Source of the DNA: Thioclava arctica | GTDB taxonomy: Bacteria > Pseudomonadota > Alphaproteobacteria > Rhodobacterales > Rhodobacteraceae | Assembly: GCF_040892615.1 (NCBI RefSeq) | Contig: NZ_JBFRYC010000001.1 | Coordinates: 62,001-126,000, forward strand | Reading direction: 5' to 3' | Length of the DNA stretch: 64,000 nt | Part shown: positions 7,519-18,694 of the stretch, piece by piece | Layout: each line of letters starts with the position of its first letter | How positions within the stretch are numbered: position 1 is the first letter of the stretch | Notes under the pieces: generated by a model | The model's input: the letters and a program-made list of their open reading frames with translations, nothing else | Database searches by the model: none | What the model was told of the DNA's origin: nothing | Translations under genes and position numbers: made by a program

Positions 7519-9273
7519 TTAGTTGGTCAGGCGCAGGGCATTGATCGCAGAGGCAATCGAGCTGAACGCATCGGTCATATCGTCGGAGGAAACCTCATAG
7601 GCATAGCTTGGACCGGTCGCACATTTGCTAAGAACCGCAGCGCCTTCTGGCGGGGCATCCACCGCAAGGGTAAAGATGCGGATTTCCTTTGATTTGGCCA
7701 AAGTGCAGAGCGCGCTCAAATTCGCGTCCTTCGTTGCAAATTGCGACTGGATCGCCATCTCGTCGTAGATGCCTGTCGAAGAGGTGTTCCAGTTTTCTGC
7801 CTTGCGCGGCGGGTATTGGAACTTCGAGATAAAGTATTGCAGCGTGTAATTTTGAGCCCAGATGGTCTCCCAAGAGATCGAATGCAGATCTAATTTCTGA
7901 AAGCTGGTGGTACAGGTTCTGTTCCACCCATATCCGGTGCAGGTTGTCTGACTGGTCCCGATATCTTTTTCGGCCATCCATTTGCCCGTGGCGAAACTGT
8001 AATACGGATCCTCTCCATCTGTCGCGCGGCTTTGGGAGAACCAATACAGACTGCTCATTTTGTTCGTTGAGAATGCTGTGCTGCTGGAGGTCGAGAAGAA
8101 GTTCGACGGACCAGTGCGATATTCCATTTTGGTCGAGAAAGACCGCGTGTTCTGACCATCGGTCAACAGCACCAGAATTTTGAGCGCAGTGTCGTCTGCG
8201 GTCGAGGTCGCGCTGGTGTAATCCATCGGGTGTTTGTTCATCGTTGCGCCGATGGCGCCTTTGTTCACGAGCGCCGCTGAGACCGGGCGCGCAGATGGGT
8301 CCAAAAGAGCTAGACCCCAGCGTGCCCCGATGTCGATCGCAGTGTCACCGCCAGGCGTCAATTTGTCGATCTTGGACGTCACCTGATCTTCGTTATCCTC
8401 GAATGCCATGACAGAGGCGTCAGAGTTCTCTTGGCAGTTATTAATGTTCTTGTAGGTTGAAAGGCCAAAGTTATTGCCCCAGTAGTCAAAGCTGTCGCCA
8501 TACATCGTGCGTTGCAGCGTTGCAGTGGGCGAGATCGGCAGCGACCCAAAGCCAAGCGTCTGCACATCCACACAGGTGTTTTGCGTGTGATCCGTGCTGA
8601 GGTGATAGATTCCGCCCAGCGTCGAGCCCAAAGTCACCTGTTGATTGTAGGGCACGATCGAGATCGCAAGACGGCCAGCGGGCGCGCCCACGGGTTGGAC
8701 CTGATCAAACACCTTGGTAACAAAGTTTTTCGCCGCCGGCTTGAGCAAATCCATCCGGGTTTTGTATCCCGAAACGTAGTCATTCATTGAACCAGAGATA
8801 TCGAGCACCATCGACACTTCGACATTGCCAATCGATTCTTCAGCCTGTGATTTGGCATTCGATCTTAAAGATTTGATGCCTGAAAGTTCACCAAAAATCG
8901 TTGGCATATTGTCGGTCACCGCAGCGGTCACGCGGCGGTATTCGCCATGCGCACCCTCTTCGACCACGGGAGTCATATCCAGATAGGAGAGGCCCGCTTT
9001 GTTGATGTAGTCGTTAACCACAGCTTCGGGTGACAAGCTTTGGTCAAGATCGGCGGCTGCCAACGTGGCGCGGTCAAGCGTGGCTTGAATCACGGTGCGT
9101 CGTTCTTCTTGACGCACGAGATCAATCGCGACCCCGGTCACCACAAGCATGATGATGAACAGCTGCAAACTCAGAATGATGAGCGCACCATCTTCGTCTC
9201 TTGCGAATTGGCGCAGCCGAGACAGCCGGCTGCTGGTGTTGTTAGCAAAAATCTCGCAAATACGCTTTTTCAT
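7519..9273 (-). CDS. tadG: TadG-like pilus protein with von Willebrand A domain
   Basis: A 584-residue protein with an N-terminal membrane helix at about 31-52 behind RDEDGALI, the TadE/G-type start, and a large vWA domain. The MIDAS metal motif is D158-x-S160-x-S162 (DISGSM), with later support in VLLTDGQN and FTLAVDAP. A Ser/Thr-, Trp- and Tyr-rich insert around 390-500 is longer than in many homologues. Known TadG proteins are Flp pilus envelope components. It is first of three leftward genes; the promoter must lie in the 345-bp gap upstream. Confidence 0.8.
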   Translation of the reverse strand: MKKRICEIFANNTSSRLSRLRQFARDEDGALIILSLQLFIIMLVVTGVAIDLVRQEERRTVIQATLDRATLAAADLDQSLSPEAVVNDYINKAGLSYLDMTPVVEEGAHGEYRRVTAAVTDNMPTIFGELSGIKSLRSNAKSQAEESIGNVEVSMVLDISGSMNDYVSGYKTRMDLLKPAAKNFVTKVFDQVQPVGAPAGRLAISIVPYNQQVTLGSTLGGIYHLSTDHTQNTCVDVQTLGFGSLPISPTATLQRTMYGDSFDYWGNNFGLSTYKNINNCQENSDASVMAFEDNEDQVTSKIDKLTPGGDTAIDIGARWGLALLDPSARPVSAALVNKGAIGATMNKHPMDYTSATSTADDTALKILVLLTDGQNTRSFSTKMEYRTGPSNFFSTSSSTAFSTNKMSSLYWFSQSRATDGEDPYYSFATGKWMAEKDIGTSQTTCTGYGWNRTCTTSFQKLDLHSISWETIWAQNYTLQYFISKFQYPPRKAENWNTSSTGIYDEMAIQSQFATKDANLSALCTLAKSKEIRIFTLAVDAPPEGAAVLSKCATGPSYAYEVSSDDMTDAFSSIASAINALRLTN

Positions 9274-9618
9274 CAGTCATACTCCTTGCCCACAGGCAGG
9301 CCCCAAGCCTCAACCGCGTGAGACGGACGTCTTCAAGGATCTAAAGTGACTAATGCTTTAGGCGGAAATAAGGCGGGGGTGGGGCAAAGATGAAGCGATT
9401 GTCGCTGGTTGAGGGGGGAAGCCGGTTATCCTGACAAGTTTGGTTTCTGAAATGCAGACAATCGACATTAATTTGTTAACTCCCACACAAGGAATTGCGG
9501 CGAAAACGCAGGAAATAAGGCGGGGATGGCGCCACGCGCAGCCTCAAAAGGCGAATCAGGCGCAGCTTCGCACAATCCCCCTCTCGACTCCGCGCGCGCG
9601 CCGCCCAATATAGGGGCC
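9274..9618. other. Divergent intergenic region tadG / dnaG
   Basis: No gene is supported here. The 345 bp hold the promoters of the leftward Tad genes and rightward dnaG. A 15-bp direct repeat, GGAAATAAGGCGGGG, occurs at 9364-9378 and 9511-9525, 147 bp apart, and may be a protein-binding site. The stretch at 9470-9480 is AT-rich (ATTTGTTAAC). Confidence 0.6.
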
Positions 9619-11571
9619 ATGAGCCTGCCGCCCGGATTTCTTGACGAATTGCGCACCCGCACCTCGATCTCTCAGGTCGTGGGGCGCAAGGTCATTTGGG
9701 ATATGCGCAAGTCCAATCAGGGCAAGGGCGATATGTGGGCGCCATGCCCGTTCCATCAGGAAAAATCCGCCAGCTTCCACGTCGATGATCGCAAGGGCTA
9801 TTACTATTGTTTTGGCTGTCATGCCAAAGGCGATGCGCTGTCTTTCATTCGCGAAACCGAAAATGTGGGCTTCATGGAGGCGGTCGAGATTCTGGCGCGC
9901 GAAGCCGGGATGACGATGCCCGCGCGCGACCCCAAGGCGCAGGAAAAATCCGATCGCCGTGCCCAGTTGGCCGAGGTGATGGAGGCAGGCGTTCAGCACT
10001 ACCGGCTGATGCTGTCCACTGCCGTTGGACAGGGCGCGCGCGACTATCTGGCAGGGCGCCGACTGGATGGCGAGGCGCAAAAGCGCTTTGAAATCGGTTT
10101 CGCGCCCGATCAGCGACAGGGGCTGTTTCAGGCGCTCACGGCCAAGGGCTTTGCGCCCGATCTGATCGTCGAGGCGGGGCTTTGCGCCCGACCCGACGAT
10201 GGCGGCGCGCCCTATGATCGCTTTCGCGGCCGCATCATCTTTCCGATCCGCGACGGGCGGGGCCGCGCGATCAGCCTTGGCGGGCGCGCAATGGACCCCA
10301 ATGCGCGGGCGAAATATCTTAACGGTCCTGAAACGACTTTGTTCGATAAGGGGCGCTCGCTCTATAACCACGGGCCCGCGCGTGAGGCCTGCGGCAAGGA
10401 TGCGCCGCTGGTGGTCTGCGAAGGCTATATGGACGTGATCGCGATGGTCGAGGCAGGCTTTGGCGGTGCGGTGGCCCCGCTTGGCACTGCCGTGACCGAA
10501 GATCAGCTGCGCCTGATGTGGCGCATCCATGACGAGCCGATTATCGCGCTGGATGGCGACACGGCGGGCATGCGTGCTGCACTGCGGGTGGTTGATTTGG
10601 CGCTGCCGCTGCTGGAGGCGGGCAAGGCGCTGCGCTTTGCGGTGATGCCTGCGGGGCTTGACCCGGACGATCTGATCAAAGCGCAGGGCAAAGAGGCGAT
10701 GGCCAAGGTGCTGGCCGAGGCCAAGCCGATGGTCAGCCTGCTGTGGCAGCGCGAAATCGAGGGCAAGGTGTTTGACAGCCCCGAGCGGCGCGCCATGCTG
10801 GATAAATCCTTGCGCGCCGCGATCAAGCGCATCGCAGATCCCTCGATTCGCGCCCATTACGGTGAGGAAATCAAACGCCTGCGTTGGGATCTGTTTGGCG
10901 CAGGCCAGCGAGGAACCAAACCCCCGCAGCGGCGCGCTGATTTCAAGCCGGGCGTACGCGGCAAGGGTCGCTTTACCCCGCCGCCCAACGCGCTGCCCGA
11001 AACCCGCGCCTCACTGCTGGGCGCCGCGGTGGATGATTTGTCCGAACATCTGCGCGGGGCGATGATTCTGGGCATTTGCACGATCCATCCCGCGCTGATC
11101 GCCCCGTTCGAAGCCCAGCTAGAAGCGGTCGATCTGCGCGATCAGACCCATGACCGTTTGCGCCACCTGATGCTGGCCCAAGCCGCAACCCCGCCCGAGG
11201 AGATCATAGAAAAACTGCGCGCGCAGGTCGGTGCAGACCTTGAAAAGCTGCTCGCGCTGCCCCACCTGCGATCAGCACCCCCGATTGTTAAAGTCGACGA
11301 TATCGAATTGGCGCGGATGTGTCTGGCCGAGGAGTTGGCCAAGCTTGAAGCAGCGCGAGCGATGCGCGATGAGATTGCCGATGCGATGGAGGATTTGGAG
11401 GGATTGGCAGATGAGGGTGTGACGTGGCGACTTGCACAAGCCGCAACGCTACGTCATCAGGCTGAAAGATCGAAGCTAGAGGATAACTCGGATACTGGTG
11501 AGGACCGCGCCGCCCTTTCGGCGCAGTTACAAGCCATGATCGACGGGCAAATCTGGCGCAAGAAACACTGA
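9619..11571 (+). CDS. dnaG: DNA primase
   Basis: A 650-residue DnaG primase that lays RNA primers at the replication fork with DnaB. The CHC2 zinc finger is C43, H46, C64 and C67 (CPFH...CFGC). The Toprim catalytic core shows E268 in CEGYMD and D312-G-D314. The C-terminal part (from about 480) is the helicase-interaction region, rich in Ala and Leu. ATG 9619 (MSLPPGFLDELR) matches the universal DnaG start; 31 further in-frame codons upstream are not primase-like. It precedes rpoD, the usual macromolecular-synthesis arrangement. Confidence 0.96.
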   Translation: MSLPPGFLDELRTRTSISQVVGRKVIWDMRKSNQGKGDMWAPCPFHQEKSASFHVDDRKGYYYCFGCHAKGDALSFIRETENVGFMEAVEILAREAGMTMPARDPKAQEKSDRRAQLAEVMEAGVQHYRLMLSTAVGQGARDYLAGRRLDGEAQKRFEIGFAPDQRQGLFQALTAKGFAPDLIVEAGLCARPDDGGAPYDRFRGRIIFPIRDGRGRAISLGGRAMDPNARAKYLNGPETTLFDKGRSLYNHGPAREACGKDAPLVVCEGYMDVIAMVEAGFGGAVAPLGTAVTEDQLRLMWRIHDEPIIALDGDTAGMRAALRVVDLALPLLEAGKALRFAVMPAGLDPDDLIKAQGKEAMAKVLAEAKPMVSLLWQREIEGKVFDSPERRAMLDKSLRAAIKRIADPSIRAHYGEEIKRLRWDLFGAGQRGTKPPQRRADFKPGVRGKGRFTPPPNALPETRASLLGAAVDDLSEHLRGAMILGICTIHPALIAPFEAQLEAVDLRDQTHDRLRHLMLAQAATPPEEIIEKLRAQVGADLEKLLALPHLRSAPPIVKVDDIELARMCLAEELAKLEAARAMRDEIADAMEDLEGLADEGVTWRLAQAATLRHQAERSKLEDNSDTGEDRAALSAQLQAMIDGQIWRKKH

Positions 11572-11753
11572 CAGGCCGGGGGTTTGCACGCTCCGGTCGA
11601 TTAAAACCGAATCATTGCTGTCACAGGGCACATCAACTTTCCGTCCAGATGCCTCGCGCCCCTGTGATTCGCCGCAACGATTCGCTACATAGATGAAATA
11701 TGATTCGCTTTCGTCATAGCTTGAGTGCACGCAAGCCTGACCGAGGAGCCCAC

Positions 11754-13751
<1,998 letters not shown>

Positions 13752-13757
13752 GAATTG

Positions 13758-13779
13758 CGCCCCCGCGAGGGGGCGTTTT
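13758..13779 (+). terminator. Rho-independent terminator of rpoD
   Basis: A perfect 7-bp stem (CGCCCCC at 13758-13764, GGGGGCG at 13769-13775) with a GCGA loop is followed by TTTT, starting seven bases after the rpoD stop. Confidence 0.85.
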
Positions 13780-13796
13780 CAATCCTCGGGGGCAAA

Positions 13797-14168
13797 ATGA
13801 AAACTTTGATGGTTGCCATTTCGCTGGCTTGCGCATCGCTCGCGGGCATCGCGCAAGCGGATGCCAAAAAGCAGTTTTACATCCCCGATAAGCCGGCAGG
13901 TTTGATCTACCTTTTCACCTGCAAGGCTGCCTCGAAAGATGCGGCAGCTGCAAACTGGGCGCAGGCTCGCGTGGTTTTTGAGAACAAATATCGCGACACC
14001 GCCGCCAAGCTTGAGCTTGAGACCAAGGCGCAGCGCGCCACAGGCAGGCTGCCAAGCCAAGACGAAATGGCCGCCCACGACAAGCGCTTCAAGGCCCATA
14101 AACACGATCTTGACGCTGATCTGGCGCGGTTTGGCTGCCAAATGGACGGGCTGATGCACATGCCCTAA
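13797..14168 (+). CDS. Small secreted hypothetical protein
   Basis: A 123-residue protein starting MKTLMVAISLACASLAGIAQ, a clear Sec signal peptide with likely cleavage after AQA (residue 21). The mature part is Lys/Ala-rich and helical, with two Cys (FTC and FGC) that could pair in the periplasm. I recognise no family. It begins right behind the rpoD terminator and is followed by another small envelope protein. ATG 13797 is chosen because it starts the signal peptide. Confidence 0.65.
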   Translation: MKTLMVAISLACASLAGIAQADAKKQFYIPDKPAGLIYLFTCKAASKDAAAANWAQARVVFENKYRDTAAKLELETKAQRATGRLPSQDEMAAHDKRFKAHKHDLDADLARFGCQMDGLMHMP

Positions 14169-14244
14169 GCGCGCCTGGCGTGATCCGTCTTTCGCAATGC
14201 CTATACGGCTGCTACCCTTGCCAAAATCCAGACGGAGCCTGCAC

Positions 14245-14583
14245 ATGACCCGCCTTCTTTTCCTTGCCCCTTTCGCCCTCGCGGCTTGTCAGATGGATGG
14301 AATGTCCCCTGCGGGCGCGCCGCGCATGGATCAACAGGGCACCTGCTTTCTCTATGTGGTAGAGGAGGGCAATGAGCGCTACACGTTGGTGTCTGGCGTC
14401 GGCGATGGCACGCCCACACCCAAGGCGATTGTGAAAAAGGGGCTGACAGCCGGCGCGCTGGACGCAGCCTTTGCCCGCGAGCGCAAGACAATGGATATCA
14501 ATCCCGAATGTCTGGCAATCGTGGCGACCGATCGCACGCAGGCCCGTCCTGCACCCAAGGTTGATGCCAAGCCCAAATCCTGA
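14245..14583 (+). CDS. Small putative lipoprotein
   Basis: A 112-residue protein with a short signal sequence and lipobox L-A-A-C at residues 12-15 (FALAAC), so it is probably lipidated and anchored in the envelope. The mature part has one further pair of Cys (GTC and PEC) and a Pro/Lys-rich tail. No family is recognised. ATG 14245 sits behind a GACGGAG ribosome-binding site. The stop overlaps the start of the YjbQ gene (TGATG), so the two are translationally coupled. Confidence 0.65.
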   Translation: MTRLLFLAPFALAACQMDGMSPAGAPRMDQQGTCFLYVVEEGNERYTLVSGVGDGTPTPKAIVKKGLTAGALDAAFARERKTMDINPECLAIVATDRTQARPAPKVDAKPKS

Positions 14584-14999
14584 TGCACCGCGCCTTTGAG
14601 ATCGCAACACGCGGCCCGGGCCTGTATGAGTTCACCCGCGACGTTGCCGCTTGGGTTGCGGGATGCGACCGTGACGAGGCGCTGCTGAGTTTGATGGTGC
14701 GCCACACCTCAGCCAGCCTGCTCCTTCAGGAAAATGCAGACCCCGAGGTGCGCAGCGATCTGACCGAATTTTTCCATCGCCTCGTGCCGCCTACAACCGA
14801 CCCATCGATGGCCTATCTCACCCACACCTATGAAGGGCCCGATGATATGCCAGCCCATATCAAGGCGTCTCTTTTGCCGGTGAGCTTGCAGATTCCCATC
14901 ATTTCTGGCCGGATGATGCTTGGAACATGGCAAGGAATTTACCTTTTCGAACATCGCACCGCCCCGCACCGCCGTGAGGTGATCGCCCTGTTGCGTTGA
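14583..14999 (+). CDS. YjbQ family protein (UPF0047)
   Basis: A 138-residue member of the YjbQ/UPF0047 family, recognised by RHTSASLLLQENADPEVRSD and LGTWQGIYLFEHR near the C-terminus. Family members are trimeric; some have been reported to have thiamine-phosphate-synthase side activity, but the physiological role is unsettled. Its ATG overlaps the stop of the lipoprotein gene. Length is normal for the family. Confidence 0.9.
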   Translation: MHRAFEIATRGPGLYEFTRDVAAWVAGCDRDEALLSLMVRHTSASLLLQENADPEVRSDLTEFFHRLVPPTTDPSMAYLTHTYEGPDDMPAHIKASLLPVSLQIPIISGRMMLGTWQGIYLFEHRTAPHRREVIALLR

Positions 15000-15141
15000 G
15001 TCCGTCCGGCCACATCCTGCCGCCATATCTAGCGCGTTCACATTTTTTCTACCCAAATCTTTGGGGGTGGGCTAAGGTCTTGTGGGTAAGCGGGGCGTAA
15101 AGACCCTAGATAGCGGCGGGACAAGGAAAAAGGGGGATGCC

Positions 15142-15612
15142 ATGCGCTGCCCATTTTGTGGAAATGTCGATACTCAGGTGAAAGATAGCCGCCCGGCCGA
15201 GGATCATGTTGCGATCCGGCGTCGGCGGTTTTGCCCGGCATGTGGTGGTCGTTTCACGACCTATGAACGGGTGCAACTGCGCGACTTGGTGGTCATCAAG
15301 ACCTCTGGCAAGCGCGAAGATTTTGATCGTGACAAGCTTGAACGCTCGATCCGGATCGCGATGCAAAAACGCCCCGTTGATCCGGAACGCATTGATCAGA
15401 TGATCTCGGGTATCGTGCGCCGACTGGAAAGCATGGGGGAGACTGATATTTCTTCCAAGATCATCGGTGAGATCGTGATGGAGACATTGGCGCGGATCGA
15501 TACCGTTGGCTATGTGCGTTTTGCGAGCGTTTACAAGAACTTCCAAGAAGCTGACGATTTCGACAAATTCGTCTCCGAACTGCGCCCGCCGATTGGTGGC
15601 GACGGCGAGTGA
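15142..15612 (+). CDS. nrdR: Transcriptional repressor NrdR
   Basis: A 156-residue NrdR, the zinc-ribbon/ATP-cone repressor of ribonucleotide reductase genes. The ribbon ligands are C3, C6, C31 and C34; the ATP-cone follows at about 49-139 (VIKTSGKREDFDRDKLERSI). It senses ATP versus dATP. ATG 15142 gives the invariant MRCPFCG start. Its stop overlaps the GTG start of ribD, as in many bacteria where nrdR heads the riboflavin operon. Confidence 0.96.
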   Translation: MRCPFCGNVDTQVKDSRPAEDHVAIRRRRFCPACGGRFTTYERVQLRDLVVIKTSGKREDFDRDKLERSIRIAMQKRPVDPERIDQMISGIVRRLESMGETDISSKIIGEIVMETLARIDTVGYVRFASVYKNFQEADDFDKFVSELRPPIGGDGE

Positions 15613-16709
15613 GCGAGGCCGACCGTCGGTTCATGCGGCTTGCGCTTGGGCTTGCGGCGCGGGGTTTGGGCAATGTGTGGCCCAACCCGGCTGTCGGTTG
15701 CGTGATCGTCAAAGAGGGGCGGATCGTGGGGCGCGGATGGACGCAGCCCGGCGGTCGCCCGCATGCCGAGGTGCGCGCGTTGGCGCAAGCGGGCGCGGCT
15801 GCGCAAGGCGCGACCGTCTATGTCACGCTTGAGCCCTGCGCCCATCACGGAAAAACCCCACCTTGCGCCGAAGCGCTGATCGCGGCCAAGGTGGCTCGGG
15901 TCGTCACGGCGCTGCAAGATCCCGATCCGCGCGTGAAAGGGGCAGGGCACGCCAAGCTGCGCGCGGCGGGGATCGCGGTCAGCGAGGGCGTTCTTGAGGC
16001 TCAGGCGCGCGCCGCACAAGCCGGATTTTTGACCCGCATCACCAAGGCGCGGCCATGGCTGGCCCTGAAACTGGCCACGAGTTTTGACGGGCGCATAGCG
16101 ACCGCAAGCGGTGAAAGCCAATGGATTACCGGCCCGCAAGCGCGCGCCCATGTGCATGCGCTGCGGGCGCAATTTGATGCGGTGATGGTGGGGGGCGGCA
16201 CGGCGCGCGCCGATGACCCGCTGCTCACCGTGCGCCGCTTTCAGCCTAAACGTGCGCCAGTGCGCGTGGTGGCAAGCAAGGCGCTCGACTTGCCGCGCAA
16301 CGTCTTGGCGGGGTCGCTGGAACAGGCGCCGCTATGGCTGCTGCATGGTCCCGATGCGCCTGCGGAGGCGCGCGCCTTCTGGCGCAGCGCGGGGGCCGAG
16401 TTGCATGAGATTTCAGTTTCCGATCAACAGCTTGATCTTGAGTCTGCGCTGCAGGCTCTTGGAACGCTTGGTCTGACGCGGGTATTTTGTGAAGGCGGGG
16501 GCGCGTTTGGTGCGGCTTTGCTGCGCGCGAGCCTTGTGGATGAATTGATCGGCTACACTGCGGGCCTTGCTTTGGGGGCAGAGGGGCGGCCCGGCTTGGG
16601 GGCGCTTGGCCTTGCTCGGCTTGGCGATGCGGCGCGTTTCGAATTGGTGGAAAGCCGGGCGATCGGTGGTGATCTCTATCACCGCTGGCGTCGCCAGACC
16701 CACGCATAA
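15609..16709 (+). CDS. ribD: Bifunctional riboflavin deaminase/reductase RibD
   Basis: A 366-residue RibD that carries out the second and third steps of riboflavin synthesis: deamination of the pyrimidine, then NADPH reduction of the ribose. The zinc deaminase site is H52 (PHAEV), C77 and C86 (EPCAHHGKTPPC). The reductase half begins near 150 (LKLATSFDGRIATASGESQW). The GTG start overlaps the nrdR stop (GTGA). Its 3' end overlaps the convergent kpsC gene by 31 bp, and the remaining rib genes resume only at 21400. Confidence 0.95.
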   Translation: MSEADRRFMRLALGLAARGLGNVWPNPAVGCVIVKEGRIVGRGWTQPGGRPHAEVRALAQAGAAAQGATVYVTLEPCAHHGKTPPCAEALIAAKVARVVTALQDPDPRVKGAGHAKLRAAGIAVSEGVLEAQARAAQAGFLTRITKARPWLALKLATSFDGRIATASGESQWITGPQARAHVHALRAQFDAVMVGGGTARADDPLLTVRRFQPKRAPVRVVASKALDLPRNVLAGSLEQAPLWLLHGPDAPAEARAFWRSAGAELHEISVSDQQLDLESALQALGTLGLTRVFCEGGGAFGAALLRASLVDELIGYTAGLALGAEGRPGLGALGLARLGDAARFELVESRAIGGDLYHRWRRQTHA

Positions 16710-18694
16710 GAGGCAAAAACCCCCTGTAGTTTCGCGATGCTTCGGTTGAAAGAGCCGGGCCGGGGCAGGCGACCCGAGGCCAAGCGTTCAACTGCGACCT
16801 CGACCGGGCAGGGCAACCCGCTGATCGGGTCGCGATAACGCGGGTATGCGATTAGCGCGGCATGCACCAGCTGCACCATATCGGGCCGCGCTTTGCGCCG
16901 ATCCGGCACCACCCCCAGATCGCGCGTAAGCCCCCAGCCTGCGTAAAACGGGGCGCCAGTCGTGGTCACCCTCTTGCCCCGCAACAGCGCCTCAAAACCG
17001 AGAAGCGAGGTCATGGTCCAGACCTCGTCAACCGCATCGATCAACGCGATTGGGTCGGATTTGTGCAAGACTAGATCGGCATATTTAAGCGCTTCTTCAT
17101 CGCTCAAATGGCCAAGGCGCAGCCCAGCCTCAACATCCGGGTGAGGTTTAAAAAGAACAATCGCATCGGGGTTTTTCGCCCGCACTTTTGCCAATAACAT
17201 CGCATTTGTGCAAACTTCGCCCGCGCCGAGACGAATGGAGGCGTCGTCTTCGACTTGTCCTGGCACCAGAATACGGTGGCCTTCAGGCAAGTCTGGAACA
17301 TCGCCGCCAAGGTTGTATTTCGACAATTTCATGTCGCGCAGATATGCGATCAACCGCTCTGTGCGCATCCGTTCCCCGGGGGGCGGCTCTTGCGCGATAA
17401 GAGCTTCCAGATCGCTTGGTTTGCTCGGATCATAATAGATACCCGCACGATCCCGGATCAGCGAAATCGGAGCAATCAGATCGGCGCCCAAGCCGCGTGA
17501 GCGCAAGAACCCATCTTCCAGATTGATCACATTGTCTGCCTGCGCGTCGCTCTGGCGCGAGGCCCAGCACAGATAGGGGCGGACAGGATCACGATGGGGA
17601 CCAAAGTGCACCCGCCCGTAGCGTCCGAAAAACTGCCGCAGATGGGCGCGTTTCCAAAGCGACATGGACCCCATGACATAGCCGTTGCGATCTTCGCGCC
17701 ATGCCCGCACTTCGGCCTCAAGATGATCCACAGCCGCTTCGAAACTGCAAATCTGGCCGCGACACGGATCAAACCATGTTGGTGCGAGGATATGGGACAC
17801 TGCGAAGATTTGCGCGCGTGTCAGTTTGCGTTCGCGGCGCGCGACGGGATTTTCATCCAGCGTAAGCCCCCATCCCGCATAGAAAGGCTGCCCAAAGACA
17901 CGCGGTTTATGCCCGGCCAAGATCGCCTCATAGCCCATCAATGACGACACGGTATAGACCGCGATCGCACCCTCAAGCAGCGCCCAAGGCGATATGGGCG
18001 CATCGCAAATCTGGGTGTTGGCATCTCCGCTTTGGGCATCGAAATGCCCTAGGCGATGCCCGTCGCGGCTTTCGGGATGAGTTTTGATGATGATCGGCAC
18101 TGTCGGATTTTCGATCCGCGCCACCGCCAACATCTCGCGAAACATCGCGGCATTCCCGCGCCCATGAGTGATCGAGGCATCGCCACGGGTCTGATCTATG
18201 ACCAAGACATAGCCGGGTTCGGGCGCAGGCAGGTCAGGATCGAAATTGTTGTATTTCGACAAGTTCAGGGCCTTGATCCGCGCCATTCCATCGCGTGCAC
18301 GTTGTAAAATGGCAGTATCGTCAAGCGGCTCGCTTGCCAGAAGGCGTTCCATGCGGGACGGTGTCGCGCTGTCGAAATGCACGCCGTCCGGGTCGATGAG
18401 CACGCCAAGCGGTGCCTCGCCCGCGCGCCCCGGATGGATCGAGCGCAAGAACGCATCCTCAAGACGGATCAAACCAGCCCCGTATTTCGCAGCAACCGCC
18501 TCGCCGCGTGCAGCAAAGGGCGAGCGGCCCCATACCATCACCTGATCGTCGGGTTTGGGCAGGCCAACGCGCAACTGATAGCCCGACGCGCGCAAGATGG
18601 CGCGTAGGCGTTTCTGGCGTAGCAACCCGCCGTTATAAAAGAAGAGCCGCCGGGAGTGACTCCCGGCGGCTCTTCGTTCCTGGAATGCGCTCAT
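16679..18694 (-). CDS. kpsC: Capsule polysaccharide glycosyltransferase, KpsC-like
   Basis: A 671-residue protein made of two tandem Capsule_synth modules. The motif FYAGWGLT occurs twice (GQPFYAGWGLTLDE and GAPFYAGWGLTRDL), as do LSKYN and the LEDAFLRS/LEDGFLRS phrase, diagnostic for KpsC. KpsC adds the beta-Kdo linker that joins capsule to its lipid in the cytoplasm. ATG 18694 overlaps the stop of the export gene (ATGA). The first 20 codons hold a perfect hairpin with a T-run, so a start just downstream is possible. The 3' end overlaps ribD. Confidence 0.88.
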   Translation of the reverse strand: MSAFQERRAAGSHSRRLFFYNGGLLRQKRLRAILRASGYQLRVGLPKPDDQVMVWGRSPFAARGEAVAAKYGAGLIRLEDAFLRSIHPGRAGEAPLGVLIDPDGVHFDSATPSRMERLLASEPLDDTAILQRARDGMARIKALNLSKYNNFDPDLPAPEPGYVLVIDQTRGDASITHGRGNAAMFREMLAVARIENPTVPIIIKTHPESRDGHRLGHFDAQSGDANTQICDAPISPWALLEGAIAVYTVSSLMGYEAILAGHKPRVFGQPFYAGWGLTLDENPVARRERKLTRAQIFAVSHILAPTWFDPCRGQICSFEAAVDHLEAEVRAWREDRNGYVMGSMSLWKRAHLRQFFGRYGRVHFGPHRDPVRPYLCWASRQSDAQADNVINLEDGFLRSRGLGADLIAPISLIRDRAGIYYDPSKPSDLEALIAQEPPPGERMRTERLIAYLRDMKLSKYNLGGDVPDLPEGHRILVPGQVEDDASIRLGAGEVCTNAMLLAKVRAKNPDAIVLFKPHPDVEAGLRLGHLSDEEALKYADLVLHKSDPIALIDAVDEVWTMTSLLGFEALLRGKRVTTTGAPFYAGWGLTRDLGVVPDRRKARPDMVQLVHAALIAYPRYRDPISGLPCPVEVAVERLASGRLPRPGSFNRSIAKLQGVFASYAWVWRRQR
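18636..18675 (-). terminator. Perfect 16-bp hairpin with T-run inside the 5' end of kpsC
   Basis: The arms at 18641-18656 and 18660-18675 are perfect complements with a 3-nt loop, and on the minus strand the stem is followed directly by TTTTATAA. This has the form of an intrinsic terminator placed about 15 bases after the stop of the export gene. It is read before most of kpsC and so may reduce or control kpsC transcription. Confidence 0.75.
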
